Shown: positions 48,203-60,700 of the stretch, piece after piece
Numbering within the stretch: position 1 is the stretch's first letter
Layout: each line of letters opens with the position of its first letter
NCBI RefSeq assembly: GCF_019969725.1
Contig: NZ_JAHXYW010000004.1
Span: 248,001 to 312,000, forward strand
Source of the DNA: Neobacillus bataviensis
GTDB lineage: Bacteria > Bacillota > Bacilli > Bacillales_B > DSM-18226
DNA length: 64,000 nucleotides
Direction: 5' to 3'
Made by a program: the position numbers and the translations under genes
The notes under the pieces: generated by a model
The model's database searches: none
What the model was told of the DNA's origin: nothing
What the model saw: only the letters and a program-made list of their open reading frames with translations

Positions 48203-49167
48203 CAGAAAAATTAACAACGATCAATGTACAGCTTGAAAATCCTGCAGAGGCAATTATGCTGCTAGGAAATTCTGATCAAAATTTAAAAATCATTGAGCAG
48301 GAGCTTGGCGTTTCGATCATCACTAGAGGCGAATCCGTAAGTTTGTCAGGTGATGAGGACAAGGTATCCTTGGCCGGGCAAATTCTAGATCGCTTAATGT
48401 TTGTCATCCGAAAGGGGATTAACATTAGCCAGAGGGATGTTATCTATGCCATCGAAATGGCAAATAAGGGAACGCTCGATTATTTTGTAAATTTGTATGA
48501 TGAAGAAATTGCTAAAAACGTAAAAGGGAAAACAATAAGAATTAAAACGCTGGGACAGCTGCAGTATGTTACGGCTATTAAGAAAAATGACTTGGTGTTT
48601 GGTATTGGCCCAGCAGGAACAGGGAAAACATACCTTGCCGTTGTGATGGCAGTCAATGCCCTTAAGAATGGGCAAGTAAATAAAATTATCTTAACAAGGC
48701 CAGCTGTTGAAGCAGGGGAAAGCCTTGGATTCCTTCCCGGAGATTTAAAAGAGAAGGTCGACCCTTATTTAAGACCTCTTTATGATGCTTTGCATGACGT
48801 ATTAGGTGCAGAACATACACAAAGGTTAATAGAGCGCGGAACCATTGAAATTGCTCCATTAGCCTATATGAGAGGGCGTACATTGGATGATGCATTTGTT
48901 ATTTTAGACGAGGCTCAGAATACCACTCACGCACAAATGAAAATGTTTTTAACCAGATTGGGCTTTGGATCTAAAATGGTTATTACCGGCGATCAAACAC
49001 AAATAGATCTACCCAAAGGAGCGAAATCCGGCTTAATTATGGCCGAAGAGATCCTCCTAAATGTAAAGGGACTATCCTTTGTCTTTTTAGAGCAGAGTGA
49101 CGTTGTCCGTCATCCTCTGGTTGCAAAAATCATCGATGCTTATGAAAAAAAGGCAAAACAAAACTAA
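48199..49167 (+). CDS. phoH: PhoH family ATPase
   Basis: 322 residues. N-terminal KH-like region, Walker A GPAGTGKT at 137-144, Walker B VILDEAQN near 235, and late ITGDQTQIDLP. Family is linked to RNA metabolism and is often next to ybeY, as here two genes on. ATG 48199 overlaps the yqfD stop. Confidence 0.94.
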   Translation: MTEKLTTINVQLENPAEAIMLLGNSDQNLKIIEQELGVSIITRGESVSLSGDEDKVSLAGQILDRLMFVIRKGINISQRDVIYAIEMANKGTLDYFVNLYDEEIAKNVKGKTIRIKTLGQLQYVTAIKKNDLVFGIGPAGTGKTYLAVVMAVNALKNGQVNKIILTRPAVEAGESLGFLPGDLKEKVDPYLRPLYDALHDVLGAEHTQRLIERGTIEIAPLAYMRGRTLDDAFVILDEAQNTTHAQMKMFLTRLGFGSKMVITGDQTQIDLPKGAKSGLIMAEEILLNVKGLSFVFLEQSDVVRHPLVAKIIDAYEKKAKQN

Positions 49168-49177
49168 TCCATTCATT

Positions 49178-49212
49178 AAAGGGATGCACCGGTAAAGGTT
49201 TATCCCTTTTTG
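49178..49212 (+). terminator. phoH terminator
   Basis: AAAGGGAT...ATCCCTTTTT around a loop of about 16 nt. Confidence 0.7.
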
Positions 49213-49339
49213 ATTTTTATAAAAAGATGAAACTTGACAGAAAAACTGTTATCATTTTACATAACGTGTACTTTTAACTAAATTCAGTTGAAAACTCATT
49301 GAAACAGAATTTTCATTGGCCGTGGTTGGAGGGATTTGG

Positions 49340-51511
49340 TTGGATAAACTGCAGCAATACTTCATACGGATAAGGAAGCTGCTCGATTTAACCTTTTTTC
49401 GAGTTCTATTTTTTCTGGTTTTAGGGGCTGTGTTATATACCGCCCTGTTTAGTAATGTAAAGCCTGAAAAAGTGGATTTAAGCTTGTTTTCTGTTGCTGA
49501 AAAAACTATTCGTTCCCCAGGAACCGTCGAGGACAAGAAATCTACTGAAAACAAACGAAAAGATGCTCTTGATCAAGTTCAGGATGTATATGCCTTAAAA
49601 AAGGAATATACGCAAAACCGAGTGGATTTAATTACTTCTATCTTCCAATCCGCAATTGAAGTAGATGATGAAGTTAAAGATGAAATGAAGAAACAAGAAG
49701 CGGCAGCAACTGACGAGCAGCCTGCCATTTCAGAACCTAGTGTTGAAGAAAAAGTAACAAGATTAAAAGGGAAATTAACTCCTAATGTGACTAAGGATCT
49801 TTCTGATCAAGTTTTTTCTGCTTTAGTACAAGCTGGGCATGATGAGTTATCGATTGCAAAGGATTTGACCGTTACAGCCATTAATAATGTAATGAATAAA
49901 AGAATTTCTGCTGATGATGTTGAAAATGCAAAGAAAAGAGTGGAAGAGGAACTAAAATTTTCGGCTTTGAACGATAATTTACGGCTTGCTGCGATCGAAC
50001 TGGGAAGATATGCGGTCATTCAAAACGAATTTTATGATCCTGTTGCGACAGAGGAGCTAAGACAGCAGGCAGCAGAAAGTGTAGAGCCTGTAAAAATTCT
50101 TCAGGGGCAAATTATTGTGGAAGAGGGCGAACTGATAAACCAGGATATTTATCGACAATTAAAGCTCGTGGGTTTAATTAATAATGAAAAATCCTTTAAA
50201 CCATACATCGGTCTAATGGTATTAATTGCGATTATTCTTTCTGGCATCTATTATTATTTTTATCAAATGAAAATTGCACCGGATAAAAGGCAAACCTATT
50301 TGTTATTGTACGGAATGATTTTCACTCTTTCGATTTTTATTTTGAAAATTATTAGCATGCTCCAAGTATATAATTATTCTTGGATTGGTTATCTATTCCC
50401 TGCTGCAATGGGGGGAATGCTGATTAAAATATTAATTGATGAGAAGCTGGCAATCCTGATGGCGATCATTTTTGCTGTTTGCGGAAGTATTTTATTTAAT
50501 GAGGGTGTGACTGGCTCACTTAACTTTTCGGTGGGAATTTATATTCTCTTTAGTGCTTTAGCAGGTATCCTGTTTTTGACAAATCAAAATCAGCGCTCAA
50601 AAATTCTCCAAGCGGGTTCATTTGCAGCCATTGTTAATTTATTGACTATTTTGGCTTTGATGTATATTCCAAATGGGCAATTTACCGGACTGGAATATGG
50701 GTACTATTTTATTACCGCCCTAATTTCAGGAATTGGTTCAGCCGTACTGACAATTGGATTACTTCCGTTCTTTGAAACAAGTTTTGGAATTTTATCGACT
50801 ATGCGGTTAATTGAATTATCTAATCCCAATCATCCACTCCTTAGAAAGATTTTAATGGAGGCACCAGGTACATATCATCATAGTGTGATGGTCGCTAATT
50901 TAGCAGAATCTGCTTGTGAAGCAATTGGTGCAAATGGGCTTTTAGCAAGGGTCGGAAGCTATTATCATGATATTGGTAAAACCAAAAGGCCAAACTTCTT
51001 TATAGAAAATCAAATGCATCATGACAATCCCCATGATCGTTTGCCGCCGGAAAAAAGTGCACAAATCATTATTGCCCATGTCATTGATGGTTCAAATATT
51101 TTGAGGAAATACCATATGCCAAAAGAACTTATTGATATCGCCGAGCAGCATCATGGTACAACGCTATTGAAATTTTTTTATCATAAGGCGAATCAAAATG
51201 GTGAAGAGATAAAAGAAGAGGAATTTCGTTATCCTGGCCCTAAAGCTCAGACAAAAGAATCTGCTGTAGTTGGCATCGCCGACAGCGTGGAAGCGGCTGT
51301 CCGATCTTTATCACAACCTACGCCGGAAATAATTGAGTCGTTAGTCAAGAAAATAGTTGCCGACCGCCTGCAGGATGGCCAGTTAATCGAATGTGATATC
51401 ACAATGAAGGAGATTGAAATCGTTTCTCACACTCTGTGTGAAACATTGAAGGGAATTTTCCATTCCAGGATCGAATATCCAGAAATGAATAAGAAGGTGA
51501 AGCAAGCATGA
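49340..51511 (+). CDS. pgpH: Cyclic di-AMP phosphodiesterase PgpH (7TM-HD)
   Basis: 723 residues. N-terminal membrane span (about 20-38), an extracellular 7TMR-HDED-type domain to about 285, seven transmembrane helices (about 290-485), then a cytosolic HD domain with [12 protein letters not shown] and YYHD, H543-D544. PgpH hydrolyses c-di-AMP to pApA. TTG 49340 lies 6 nt after TTGGAGGG; the frame opens eight codons earlier. B. subtilis name yqfF. Confidence 0.94.
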   Translation: MDKLQQYFIRIRKLLDLTFFRVLFFLVLGAVLYTALFSNVKPEKVDLSLFSVAEKTIRSPGTVEDKKSTENKRKDALDQVQDVYALKKEYTQNRVDLITSIFQSAIEVDDEVKDEMKKQEAAATDEQPAISEPSVEEKVTRLKGKLTPNVTKDLSDQVFSALVQAGHDELSIAKDLTVTAINNVMNKRISADDVENAKKRVEEELKFSALNDNLRLAAIELGRYAVIQNEFYDPVATEELRQQAAESVEPVKILQGQIIVEEGELINQDIYRQLKLVGLINNEKSFKPYIGLMVLIAIILSGIYYYFYQMKIAPDKRQTYLLLYGMIFTLSIFILKIISMLQVYNYSWIGYLFPAAMGGMLIKILIDEKLAILMAIIFAVCGSILFNEGVTGSLNFSVGIYILFSALAGILFLTNQNQRSKILQAGSFAAIVNLLTILALMYIPNGQFTGLEYGYYFITALISGIGSAVLTIGLLPFFETSFGILSTMRLIELSNPNHPLLRKILMEAPGTYHHSVMVANLAESACEAIGANGLLARVGSYYHDIGKTKRPNFFIENQMHHDNPHDRLPPEKSAQIIIAHVIDGSNILRKYHMPKELIDIAEQHHGTTLLKFFYHKANQNGEEIKEEEFRYPGPKAQTKESAVVGIADSVEAAVRSLSQPTPEIIESLVKKIVADRLQDGQLIECDITMKEIEIVSHTLCETLKGIFHSRIEYPEMNKKVKQA

Positions 51512-51978
51512 CATTACTTATTGATAGTGTTGATGAAACGAATGAATTATCAGACGAGCAAATGCTTGAAATAGAGAGACTAATAAATTTTGCGGCTAAT
51601 AAACAAAACATTGAAGAACATAGTGAAGTATCCGTCACTTTTGTTTCAAATGAGCGAATTCATGAAATTAACCGTGAATATCGGGATAAGGATGCTCCAA
51701 CAGATGTTATCTCTTTCGCAATGGAGGAGATGGGAGAAGGTGAAGTCGCTTTGATTGGGGCTGATATGCCTCGTGTGTTAGGAGATATCATCATCTCCGT
51801 TCCAAAAGCAAAAGAGCAGGCAGAAGAATATGGACACGATTTTTTGCGCGAGCTTGGCTTTTTAGCTGTGCATGGATTCTTGCACCTATTGGGTTATGAC
51901 CATATGACCGAGGAAGAAGAAAAAGAAATGTTCACGCTGCAAAAGGATATTTTAAATGAATATGGACTCATTAGATAA
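51508..51978 (+). CDS. ybeY: Endoribonuclease YbeY (rRNA maturation)
   Basis: 156 residues with the zinc motif H122-x3-H126-x5-H132 ([11 protein letters not shown]). It takes part in 16S rRNA maturation and ribosome quality control. ATG 51508 overlaps the pgpH stop (ATGA). The last 23 nt overlap dgkA in another frame. Confidence 0.95.
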   Translation: MTLLIDSVDETNELSDEQMLEIERLINFAANKQNIEEHSEVSVTFVSNERIHEINREYRDKDAPTDVISFAMEEMGEGEVALIGADMPRVLGDIIISVPKAKEQAEEYGHDFLRELGFLAVHGFLHLLGYDHMTEEEEKEMFTLQKDILNEYGLIR

Positions 51979-52342
51979 GAAAAAGATTATTCCATTAATC
52001 CGGTCATTTACCTATGCGATTACTGGAATCTTGACTGCTCTTAAATCGGAGCGAAATATGCGGATTCATGCTATTAGCTCGATAGTTGTTTTATTCTTTT
52101 CGTATTTCTTTTCTATTACAAAGATCGAGTGGTTGTTTGTTCTTATTTCAATAGGCGGCATGTTTGCGCTTGAGCTTATGAATACCGCAATAGAACGGGT
52201 TGTTGACTTGGCAACCTTAGAATATCACCCACTGGCAAAACAAGCGAAAGATTTGGCAGCAGGAGCAGTTTTTGTGTATGCTATACTTTCGGTCATAATT
52301 GGGATAGTAATCTTTTTACCGTATTTATTAAGTCTTTTTTAA
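51956..52342 (+). CDS. dgkA: Undecaprenol/diacylglycerol kinase
   Basis: 128 residues, three transmembrane helices and the family motif [13 protein letters not shown] (about 70-82). The Bacillus enzyme phosphorylates undecaprenol to recycle the wall lipid carrier. ATG 51956 lies 8 nt after AAAAGGA, inside ybeY. A second ATG at 51962 is possible. Confidence 0.94.
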   Translation: MNMDSLDKKKIIPLIRSFTYAITGILTALKSERNMRIHAISSIVVLFFSYFFSITKIEWLFVLISIGGMFALELMNTAIERVVDLATLEYHPLAKQAKDLAAGAVFVYAILSVIIGIVIFLPYLLSLF

Positions 52343-52497
52343 CCATCGAGGGACGGATTTGAAAAGGGAAATTTATTTCGGTAAAATGACTAATCAACAA
52401 GAAATTTTTAAGACAAATACATTTATGAGAAAATTCTAACTTTTTAAAATTTTTTATTACTTTTTATTTACAACTAATGATTTTCTCTGATTTTTAA

Positions 52498-53860
<1,363 letters not shown>

Positions 53861-54020
53861 TGAATAACCTTAACTAAAATATTAATCAATCGACAAGATT
53901 ATGCATGGACAACATTAACAATTTTTTCGTCTTATGATTTTTGCGCAGGCAGGCTATGATAAATGTAAGGTTTGGGATTGAACTTTAGGCTAGTCTAAAT
54001 AATGAAAGGTGGGGTTTTCG

Positions 54021-54164
54021 ATGATGGATTTTACGTGGAAAGTATTTACCCAGACAGGGAATATTGACACATATCTTCTCTTTAAAGAGCTTGAGAAGGA
54101 AAACCAAGAAATACCCGGTAATCTTAATGAAGAGCTAGCACAAATAGATTTTCCCGTTTCATAA
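54021..54164 (+). CDS. yqzL: YqzL family small protein
   Basis: 47 residues: MMDFTWKVFTQTGNIDTYLL, then FKELEKENQEIPGNLNEELA, then QIDFPVS. Soluble and acidic, with the WKVFxxTGxxxTYLLFKE core of YqzL. Located between era and recO as in B. subtilis. ATG 54021 follows AAAGGTGGGG by 7 nt. Function unknown. Confidence 0.85.
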   Translation: MMDFTWKVFTQTGNIDTYLLFKELEKENQEIPGNLNEELAQIDFPVS

Positions 54165-54198
54165 GCAAGTCTTTCGCGCTCTTTAGAAGGTGACATTT

Positions 54199-54951
54199 AT
54201 GCTTCAGAAGTGTGAAGGCATCGTCATTAGAACAACAGATTATGGTGAAACAAATAAAATTGTAACAATATATACGAGGGAATGGGGAAAGGTTGGCGTA
54301 ATGGCTAGGGGTGCAAAGAAGCCAAATAGCCGCCTTTCTTCCATTACCCAGCTTTTCACTCATGGTTATTTTCTAGTTCAAAAAGGTTCTGGATTAGGCA
54401 GCATGCAGCAGGGTGAAATGATTTCTTCTATGCGTTCCATTGGCGAGGATATTTTCTTAACTGCTTATGCAAGTTATATTGTCGAATTAACTGATAAATG
54501 TACAGAGGAAAAGAAACCTAACCCTTTTCATTTTGAACTGCTTTATCAAACACTCAATTATATGAATGAAGGCTATGACCCGGATATTCTTATGAATATT
54601 TATGAAATGAAAATGTTAAATGTGATGGGATTGTATCCGGTGTTAAATCAATGTTCCGTTTGCGGCAGTACAGACGGGCATTTTTCTTTTTCCATTCGTG
54701 AAGGCGGATTTATTTGCCACCGATGCCTTGAAAAAGATCCGTACCATTTTAAATTATCACCAGCGGCAGTGAAAATATTACGGCTATTTTATTATTTTGA
54801 TCTTTCTAGGTTAGGGAATATTTCTGTAAAAGAAGAAACGAAAGCAGAATTAAAAAATGTAATCACTGCCTATTATGAAGAATATTCTGGTCTGCATCTT
54901 AAAACCAAGAAGTTTCTCAATTCTATGGCCCAATTTCGCAATTTATTATAG
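54199..54951 (+). CDS. recO: DNA repair protein RecO
   Basis: 250 residues. N-terminal OB fold ([23 protein letters not shown]), helical middle, and a zinc site CSVCG...CHRC. It loads RecA on SSB-coated DNA with RecR. ATG 54199 follows GAAGGTGACATTT; three upstream codons are excluded. Confidence 0.95.
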   Translation: MLQKCEGIVIRTTDYGETNKIVTIYTREWGKVGVMARGAKKPNSRLSSITQLFTHGYFLVQKGSGLGSMQQGEMISSMRSIGEDIFLTAYASYIVELTDKCTEEKKPNPFHFELLYQTLNYMNEGYDPDILMNIYEMKMLNVMGLYPVLNQCSVCGSTDGHFSFSIREGGFICHRCLEKDPYHFKLSPAAVKILRLFYYFDLSRLGNISVKEETKAELKNVITAYYEEYSGLHLKTKKFLNSMAQFRNLL

Positions 54952-54957
54952 TTTCTG

Positions 54958-54986
54958 TTGACATTTTTTCTACTTTTAGTTAATAT
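54958..54986 (+). promoter_or_regulatory. Promoter of the glyQS T-box transcript
   Basis: TTGACA (54958-54963), 17-nt spacer, TAATAT (54981-54986), starting 7 nt after the recO stop. Confidence 0.85.
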
Positions 54987-55008
54987 TTTCTTTAAAATTA
55001 ATAATTGC

Positions 55009-55222
55009 GTTGATGGAGAGTAGTACTTAGTAAACTCTATAAAAGCGAACCTAGGACAGTGGAAGCTAGGGGATAGGGCACTAACGAAGGCGTTCCTGAG
55101 CAATATCATGTGTTGATCAACACATTTTAAGGAGGCTGCTAATTTAGCAGCAAATAGGGTGGAACCGCGGGTAACTCTCGTCCCTATGCTTATTGTAAGC
55201 ATAGGGTCGGGAGTTTTTTATT
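55009..55222 (+). promoter_or_regulatory. Glycine T-box riboswitch
   Basis: Leader with the T-box hallmarks: a Stem I region including the AGTGGAAGC apical loop, a specifier GGC (Gly) at 55089-55091 followed by GTTCCTGAGCAA, the conserved antiterminator element AATAGGGTGGAACCGCGG (about 55153-55170), and a competing terminator CCCTATGCTTA / TAAGCATAGGG with GAGTTTTTTA (to 55222). Uncharged tRNA-Gly would stabilise the antiterminator and allow glyQS transcription. Confidence 0.95.
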
Positions 55223-55253
55223 TGCAGAAAAAACTATTAAAGGAGCTTTTAAA

Positions 55254-56636
55254 ATGAAAGTAACAATGGAGCAAATTGTATCGCACGCAAAACACAGAGG
55301 ATTTATTTTTCCGGGATCAGAAATCTACGGCGGATTAGCAAACACTTGGGATTACGGCCCATTAGGCGTTGAATTTAAAAATAATATCAAGCAGGCCTGG
55401 TGGAAAAAGTTTGTTCAAGAGTCACCATACAACGTCGGTTTGGACGCAAGTATCTTGATGAACCCGCGGACTTGGGAAGCATCTGGACACATCGGTAACT
55501 TTAATGACCCGATGATTGACTGTAAAAATTGTAAAGCCCGTCACCGAGCTGATAAATTAATTGAAAATGCCCTTGAAGAAAAAGGAATCGAAATGGTTGT
55601 AGACGGCCTGCCTTTTTCAAAAATGGAAGAGCTGGTAAAAGAGCATAATATCGCCTGTCCAGACTGCGGAAGCCATGACTTTACTGGAATTCGCCAATTC
55701 AATCTTATGTTTAAAACCTTCCAAGGTGTGACTGAATCAAGCACGAATGAAATTTTCTTACGCCCAGAGACTGCTCAAGGTATTTTTGTTAACTTTAAAA
55801 ATGTGCAGCGGACAATGAGAAAGAAGCTGCCATTTGGTATCGCACAAATTGGAAAAAGCTTCCGCAATGAGATTACACCAGGTAATTTTACATTCCGAAC
55901 AAGAGAATTCGAACAGATGGAGCTTGAGTTTTTCTGTAAGCCTGGTGAGGAATTAAAATGGTTTGACTATTGGAAGCAATTTGCTGAACAATGGCTGCTT
56001 TCATTGGGGCTTAATAAAGAAAATTTAAGACTTAGAGATCACTCTGAGGATGAACTTTCTCATTACAGTAATGCTACAACCGATTTTGAATTTAAATTCC
56101 CATTTGGATGGGGAGAGTTATGGGGTGTGGCTTCAAGAACGGATTACGATTTGAAACAGCATATGGAGTTCTCAGGAGAAGATTTCAACTATATTGATCC
56201 TGAAACAAATGAAAGATATATTCCGTTCTGTATTGAGCCATCTTTAGGTGCAGACCGTGTAACTTTAGCTTTCTTAATCGATGCTTATGATGAAGAACAG
56301 CTTGAGGACGGCACAACAAGAACAGTCATGCATTTTCATCCGGCATTAGCACCATTTAAGGCAGCGGTATTACCGTTATCGAAAAAATTATCGGATGAGG
56401 CGAGAGAGGTTTTTGCTGCATTATCTAAGCATTTTTCAGTGGATTACGATGAAGCGGGATCAATTGGTAAACGATATCGCCGTCATGATGAAATTGGAAC
56501 ACCGTTCTGTATCACTTATGACTTTGATTCCAAAGAAGATCAAATGGTAACGGTACGTAACCGTGACACAATGGAGCAAACACGTATTCCGATTTCAGAA
56601 CTTGTCAGCTTCCTACAGGAGAAAATGGTGTTTTAA
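55254..56636 (+). CDS. glyQS: Glycyl-tRNA synthetase, single-chain alpha2 type
   Basis: 460 residues of class II synthetase. Motif 1 region near FVQESPYN, motif 2 [21 protein letters not shown], motif 3 [11 protein letters not shown], and a C-terminal anticodon-binding domain. This is the alpha2 (eukaryote/archaea-like) GlyRS, not the separate alpha and beta subunits (glyQ, glyS) found at this place in B. subtilis. Controlled by the glycine T-box upstream. ATG 55254 follows AAAGGAGC. Confidence 0.96.
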   Translation: MKVTMEQIVSHAKHRGFIFPGSEIYGGLANTWDYGPLGVEFKNNIKQAWWKKFVQESPYNVGLDASILMNPRTWEASGHIGNFNDPMIDCKNCKARHRADKLIENALEEKGIEMVVDGLPFSKMEELVKEHNIACPDCGSHDFTGIRQFNLMFKTFQGVTESSTNEIFLRPETAQGIFVNFKNVQRTMRKKLPFGIAQIGKSFRNEITPGNFTFRTREFEQMELEFFCKPGEELKWFDYWKQFAEQWLLSLGLNKENLRLRDHSEDELSHYSNATTDFEFKFPFGWGELWGVASRTDYDLKQHMEFSGEDFNYIDPETNERYIPFCIEPSLGADRVTLAFLIDAYDEEQLEDGTTRTVMHFHPALAPFKAAVLPLSKKLSDEAREVFAALSKHFSVDYDEAGSIGKRYRRHDEIGTPFCITYDFDSKEDQMVTVRNRDTMEQTRIPISELVSFLQEKMVF

Positions 56637-56645
56637 AAAGAAAGG

Positions 56646-56705
56646 CTACAGCGCCTAGGCGCTGTAGCTGGACAATGAAAAAGGTGCGGGCATCCGCACC
56701 TTTAA
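56646..56705 (+). terminator. glyQS terminator: 22-bp palindrome plus second hairpin
   Basis: CTACAGCGCCTAGGCGCTGTAG (56646-56667, perfect and loopless), then AAAGGTGCGG / CCGCACCTTT (about 56680-56703). Confidence 0.75.
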
Positions 56706-56793
56706 TGTTTATTTTAACCACTGAATTAATTTCAAAAGAAAATTAACTAGTATATAATATTGTTATAAAAGTATAACGATTATGTATAAGGTG

Positions 56794-57423
56794 GTGAGCA
56801 CAATCGAACTGACTAAGCGCCAGGAACATATTCTGCAAATAGTAAAGGAAAAAGGACCGATAACAGGTGAGCATATCGCCGATCAATTAAGCTTGACAAG
56901 AGCCACATTAAGACCTGACCTCGCCATTTTAACAATGGCAGGCTATTTAGATGCCAGGCCGCGAGTCGGATATTTTTATACTGGGAAATCTGGAGCACAG
57001 CTGCTGACTGAAAATCTGCAAAAAATTTATGTTAAGGATTATCAGTCCATTCCTGTTGTGGTAAGCGAAAATGTTTCCGTCTATGATGCTATTTGCACAA
57101 TGTTCCTTGAAGATGTGGGAACATTATTTGTAGTGGACCATAACTCCTCATTAGTTGGGGTGCTATCGAGAAAAGATTTGCTTCGGGCAAGTATCGGAAA
57201 ACAAGAGCTTTCCACCATCCCGGTCAATATCATCATGACTAGAATGCCGAATATTACCATGTGTGAACGTGATGATCTTTTAATCGATATTGCTAAAAAA
57301 TTAATTGAAAAACAAATTGATGCCTTACCAGTAGTTAGAAAATCCGATAAAGGTTTTGAAGTAATAGGCCGAATAACGAAAACAAACATAACAAAGGCCT
57401 TTGTTACATTAGGTGATGAATAA
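56794..57423 (+). CDS. ccpN: Catabolite repressor CcpN
   Basis: 209 residues. N-terminal helix-turn-helix ([26 protein letters not shown]) and two CBS domains. In B. subtilis CcpN represses gapB and pckA under glycolytic conditions; its neighbour gene encodes YqfL, as here. GTG 56794 gives the family start [10 protein letters not shown], but the Shine-Dalgarno-like AAGGTGGTGA overlaps it. Translation from ATG 56782 or from the ATC at 56803 cannot be excluded. Confidence 0.9.
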   Translation: MSTIELTKRQEHILQIVKEKGPITGEHIADQLSLTRATLRPDLAILTMAGYLDARPRVGYFYTGKSGAQLLTENLQKIYVKDYQSIPVVVSENVSVYDAICTMFLEDVGTLFVVDHNSSLVGVLSRKDLLRASIGKQELSTIPVNIIMTRMPNITMCERDDLLIDIAKKLIEKQIDALPVVRKSDKGFEVIGRITKTNITKAFVTLGDE

Positions 57424-57445
57424 AAAGAGGGGTGGATTTGAAAGA

Positions 57446-58255
57446 ATGAGTATGCCAATCATTTACGTGGTTTCTGATTCCGTCGGGGAAACAGCGGAAT
57501 TAGTGACGAAAGCGGCAATTAGCCAATTTAATGGATCCGGAATGACATTAAAGAGGTTCCCATATGTTGAAGACAAGGAACATATCGATGAGGTGCTCTC
57601 ACTTGTTGTGCTCGATAAAGGAATGGTTGCTTTTACTTTAGTCAAACCAGAAATGCGTACATATATAACAGAAAGGGCATCTGCGGAAGGGATTATTGCT
57701 GTTGATTTAATTGGCCCAATTATGGATCAAATTCAATCCTTTAGCGGAAAGACTCCGCTGTGTGAACCAGGCCTTGTTAGGAAACTTGATGAGGATTATT
57801 TTAAAAAGGTAGAAGCGATTGAATTTGCAGTAAAGTATGATGATGGGCGTGATCCAAGGGGCATCCTTAAAGCGGATATTGTCTTAATTGGTGTATCGAG
57901 AACTTCTAAAACTCCACTATCACAGTACTTAGCACATAAACGTTTAAAAGTGGCCAATGTGCCTCTTGTACCAGAGGTAGACCCTCCAGAAGAGCTTTAC
58001 AGGGTACCTGTTGAAAAATGCTTTGGCTTAAAAATCAGCCCGGAAAAATTAAACAATATTAGAAGAGAACGATTGATATCATTGGGGTTAAACGATAAGG
58101 CAAGCTATGCCAATATTGATCGGATCAAAGAAGAATTGACCTTTTTTGACACAGTCATGAAAAAAATTCATTGCCCTGTGATTGATGTTACCAATAAAGC
58201 TGTTGAAGAAACGGCTAATATTATTTTAAATTATATTCAAAAAGGCAGACCCTGA
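57446..58255 (+). CDS. ppsR: Pyruvate, phosphate dikinase / PEP synthase regulatory protein
   Basis: 269 residues of the DUF299 family (YqfL in B. subtilis). P-loop GVSRTSKTP near 150. Homologues phosphorylate, using ADP, and dephosphorylate the catalytic-site threonine of PPDK or PEP synthase; the exact target in this organism is inferred. ATG 57446 gives [18 protein letters not shown], the family start, about 10 nt after AGGGGTGG. Linkage with ccpN fits gluconeogenic control. Confidence 0.92.
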   Translation: MSMPIIYVVSDSVGETAELVTKAAISQFNGSGMTLKRFPYVEDKEHIDEVLSLVVLDKGMVAFTLVKPEMRTYITERASAEGIIAVDLIGPIMDQIQSFSGKTPLCEPGLVRKLDEDYFKKVEAIEFAVKYDDGRDPRGILKADIVLIGVSRTSKTPLSQYLAHKRLKVANVPLVPEVDPPEELYRVPVEKCFGLKISPEKLNNIRRERLISLGLNDKASYANIDRIKEELTFFDTVMKKIHCPVIDVTNKAVEETANIILNYIQKGRP

Positions 58256-58284
58256 CACATAGTCATAAGATTATGTGTTTTTTA
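58253..58284 (+). terminator. ppsR terminator
   Basis: ACACATA / TATGTGT around a 10-nt loop, then TTTTTATT. The stretch 58285-58520 after it is AT-rich and holds no ORF with a ribosome binding site. Confidence 0.8.
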
Positions 58285-58520
58285 TTGAAAAAAGAAAATA
58301 AAAAAGTTATGGCAAAATGATATTAATTGTACTATAATAAAAAATTGTGATAAAAATATACTTTTTAGGTTTAGACTTGCATGTGAACGAATAAACTATT
58401 TATTGTTAGATGTCAAGTAGGGCCCTGAAAAATCTCCTGAAAAAATTCGACATAAATCCTTTTTTATAAAATTAATAGCTAAAGAAGGAAAATGCAGAGT
58501 GATGTAGAATTAATACTATT

Positions 58521-58810
58521 ATAAAAGGCATTCCAACTGATTTTGTCGATGCAGATTCATGCCCGGTAAAAGAGGAGATTGTCGAAATAGCTTCTAAATT
58601 TCTGCACAAGTTCTTTTTATTGCTTCCTGAGATCACCATGTTAAGAAAGAAATTACATACTCAACCTGGAAATATGTTGATTCTGGAAAGGAAGCTGAGG
58701 ATTTATTCATTATGAATCATGCACAAACTGGGGACATAGTTATTACTCAGGATATTTCATGATGGAATTGCCAAGAAATTTGTCGAAATTTGCAGGAATT
58801 TAATTATTTA
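58521..58810 (+). pseudogene. yqxD: Broken yqxD (UPF0178/DUF188 family)
   Basis: One frame from 58521 reads DFVDADSCPVKEEIVEIASKF, the YqxD N-terminal VDADACPVK motif. After a frameshift near 58599 the next frame reads SAQVLFIAS, a TGA stop at 58628, then [17 protein letters not shown] and [25 protein letters not shown], the middle of YqxD. It stops at about 58760. The conserved GLASMLL...RG part is missing, and only a possible C-terminal scrap (KKFVEICRN) follows. In B. subtilis intact yqxD (about 166 residues) sits between yqfL and dnaG. Confidence 0.88.
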
Positions 58811-58847
58811 ACGTAGAATTTATGTAAGAACAAATGAGGTTGTTTCC

Positions 58848-60656
58848 ATGGCGGATCGTATTGCCGAAGAAAAAATTGATCAAATTCGTCAGACAGTTGA
58901 TATTGTTGAAATTATCAGCGATTATGTACAACTGAAAAAACAAGGGCGAAATTACTTCGGATTATGTCCTTTCCATGGTGAAAGCACACCATCATTTTCA
59001 GTATCACCCGACAAACAAATTTTCCATTGCTTTGGTTGTGGTGCTGGAGGAAATGTTTTTTCTTTTTTAATGGAGCTTGAGGGAATCTCTTTTCAAGAAG
59101 CTGCCATTAAGCTTGCTGCCAAAGGAAATATCGAACTTGATATCAATCTTGCAGGAGCTCGTGGCGAGAGAAAAATTGCAAAAGATTTGCAAGCTATGCT
59201 TGATGCTCATGAACTATTAACTAAATTCTACCATCACTTGCTGGTAAATACAAAGGAAGGCCAGCATGCATTGGAATACTTGCTAGGCAGAGGATTTACC
59301 CGTGAATCGATTGATAAGTTCCAAATTGGTTATTCCCTAAATTCCTGGGATTTCGTTACGAAATTCCTATCAAAGCGGGATTTTGCACCTGACTGGATGG
59401 AAAGGGCCGGATTGATTATCAAACGTGAACGGGATGGGACGTATTTTGATCGGTTTAGAGATCGGATCATGTTTCCAATCTTTGATCGCAATGGAAATCC
59501 GATTGCCTTTTCTGGAAGAGCGCTGGGATCTGATGAGCCTAAATATTTAAACAGTCCTGAAACGGCAATCTTTAATAAAAGCAAAATATTATACAATTAT
59601 CATCAAGCAAAACCAAGTCTAAAAAAAATGCAGCAGGCTGTCCTTTTTGAGGGATTTGCTGATGTAATTGCTGCTGATCGATCTGGTGTGGAAAATGGCA
59701 TCGCCACAATGGGGACTTCCCTGACAGATGATCATATCGCCCTTTTAAGGCAAAGTGTCCAGTCTGTAACCATCTGTTACGATTCCGATAAGGCCGGAAT
59801 TGAGGCTGCCTACCGTGCAGGTAATCACCTTAACGAAGCTGGCTTTCAAATAAAAGTAGCCATGATGTCTGATGGTATGGACCCGGATGAATATATTAAA
59901 AAGTTTGGTCCTGATAAATTTCAAAAAGAAGTTATCGGTGCCAGCTTAACTTGGATGGCTTTTAAGTTTATTTACTTTCGAAGGGGAAAAAATCTTCAGC
60001 TTGAAGGAGATAGACTTGCCTATATCGAAGAAATAATCAAAGAAATTAGCAAATTAACGAAGGCGGTTGAAAGGGATCATTATTTACGGCAGCTCGCAGC
60101 TGAATTTTCGCTTTCTTTAGATGCGTTAAGAGAACAGCAAAAGCAGATTTTCTTTTCAGAAAAAAGAAGGTCAACCGGGAAAAATGAAAATATCAGCAAG
60201 ACGATCGTAATAAAAAGGCCCGTTGAGGAATTAAAGCCTGCTTATTACACTGCAGAAAGGCGCTTAATAGCCCATATGCTAAAAGACCGTGATGTTGCTT
60301 ACAAGGTTCAGGAATTATTACAAGGGAACACGTTTAATGTCGATGAACATCAGGCAATAATAACATATCTATTGGGATTTTATGAAAATCATTCAGAACC
60401 TGATTCGAGCGCATTTTTAACCTATATTCAAGATGAAAATCTTAGAAGAATGGTTGCAAATATTGAAATGATGTCGATAAATGATGAGTTAAGCAATCAA
60501 GAATTAACTGATTATATCAAACAGGTGTTGAATTATCAAAAATTGTTAAAAATAAAAGAAAAAGAATTAGAACTAAAAGAAGCTGAAAGACAGAGTGATT
60601 TTAGCAGAGCTGCTGTGGTTGCAATTGAAATTAACCAATTGCGTAAATCGCTTTAA
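58848..60656 (+). CDS. dnaG: DNA primase
   Basis: 602 residues. CHC2 zinc finger C40, H43, C61, C64; Toprim domain with [14 protein letters not shown] and [12 protein letters not shown]-terminal helicase-binding domain (about 450-602). It makes RNA primers at replication forks. ATG 58848 follows ATGAGGTTG. It is next to sigA, the conserved macromolecular-synthesis pair. Confidence 0.97.
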   Translation: MADRIAEEKIDQIRQTVDIVEIISDYVQLKKQGRNYFGLCPFHGESTPSFSVSPDKQIFHCFGCGAGGNVFSFLMELEGISFQEAAIKLAAKGNIELDINLAGARGERKIAKDLQAMLDAHELLTKFYHHLLVNTKEGQHALEYLLGRGFTRESIDKFQIGYSLNSWDFVTKFLSKRDFAPDWMERAGLIIKRERDGTYFDRFRDRIMFPIFDRNGNPIAFSGRALGSDEPKYLNSPETAIFNKSKILYNYHQAKPSLKKMQQAVLFEGFADVIAADRSGVENGIATMGTSLTDDHIALLRQSVQSVTICYDSDKAGIEAAYRAGNHLNEAGFQIKVAMMSDGMDPDEYIKKFGPDKFQKEVIGASLTWMAFKFIYFRRGKNLQLEGDRLAYIEEIIKEISKLTKAVERDHYLRQLAAEFSLSLDALREQQKQIFFSEKRRSTGKNENISKTIVIKRPVEELKPAYYTAERRLIAHMLKDRDVAYKVQELLQGNTFNVDEHQAIITYLLGFYENHSEPDSSAFLTYIQDENLRRMVANIEMMSINDELSNQELTDYIKQVLNYQKLLKIKEKELELKEAERQSDFSRAAVVAIEINQLRKSL

Positions 60657-60700
60657 ATAATTTTTATGTTGTCTTTGATTCTGGAAGGAGGGACCCCCTT

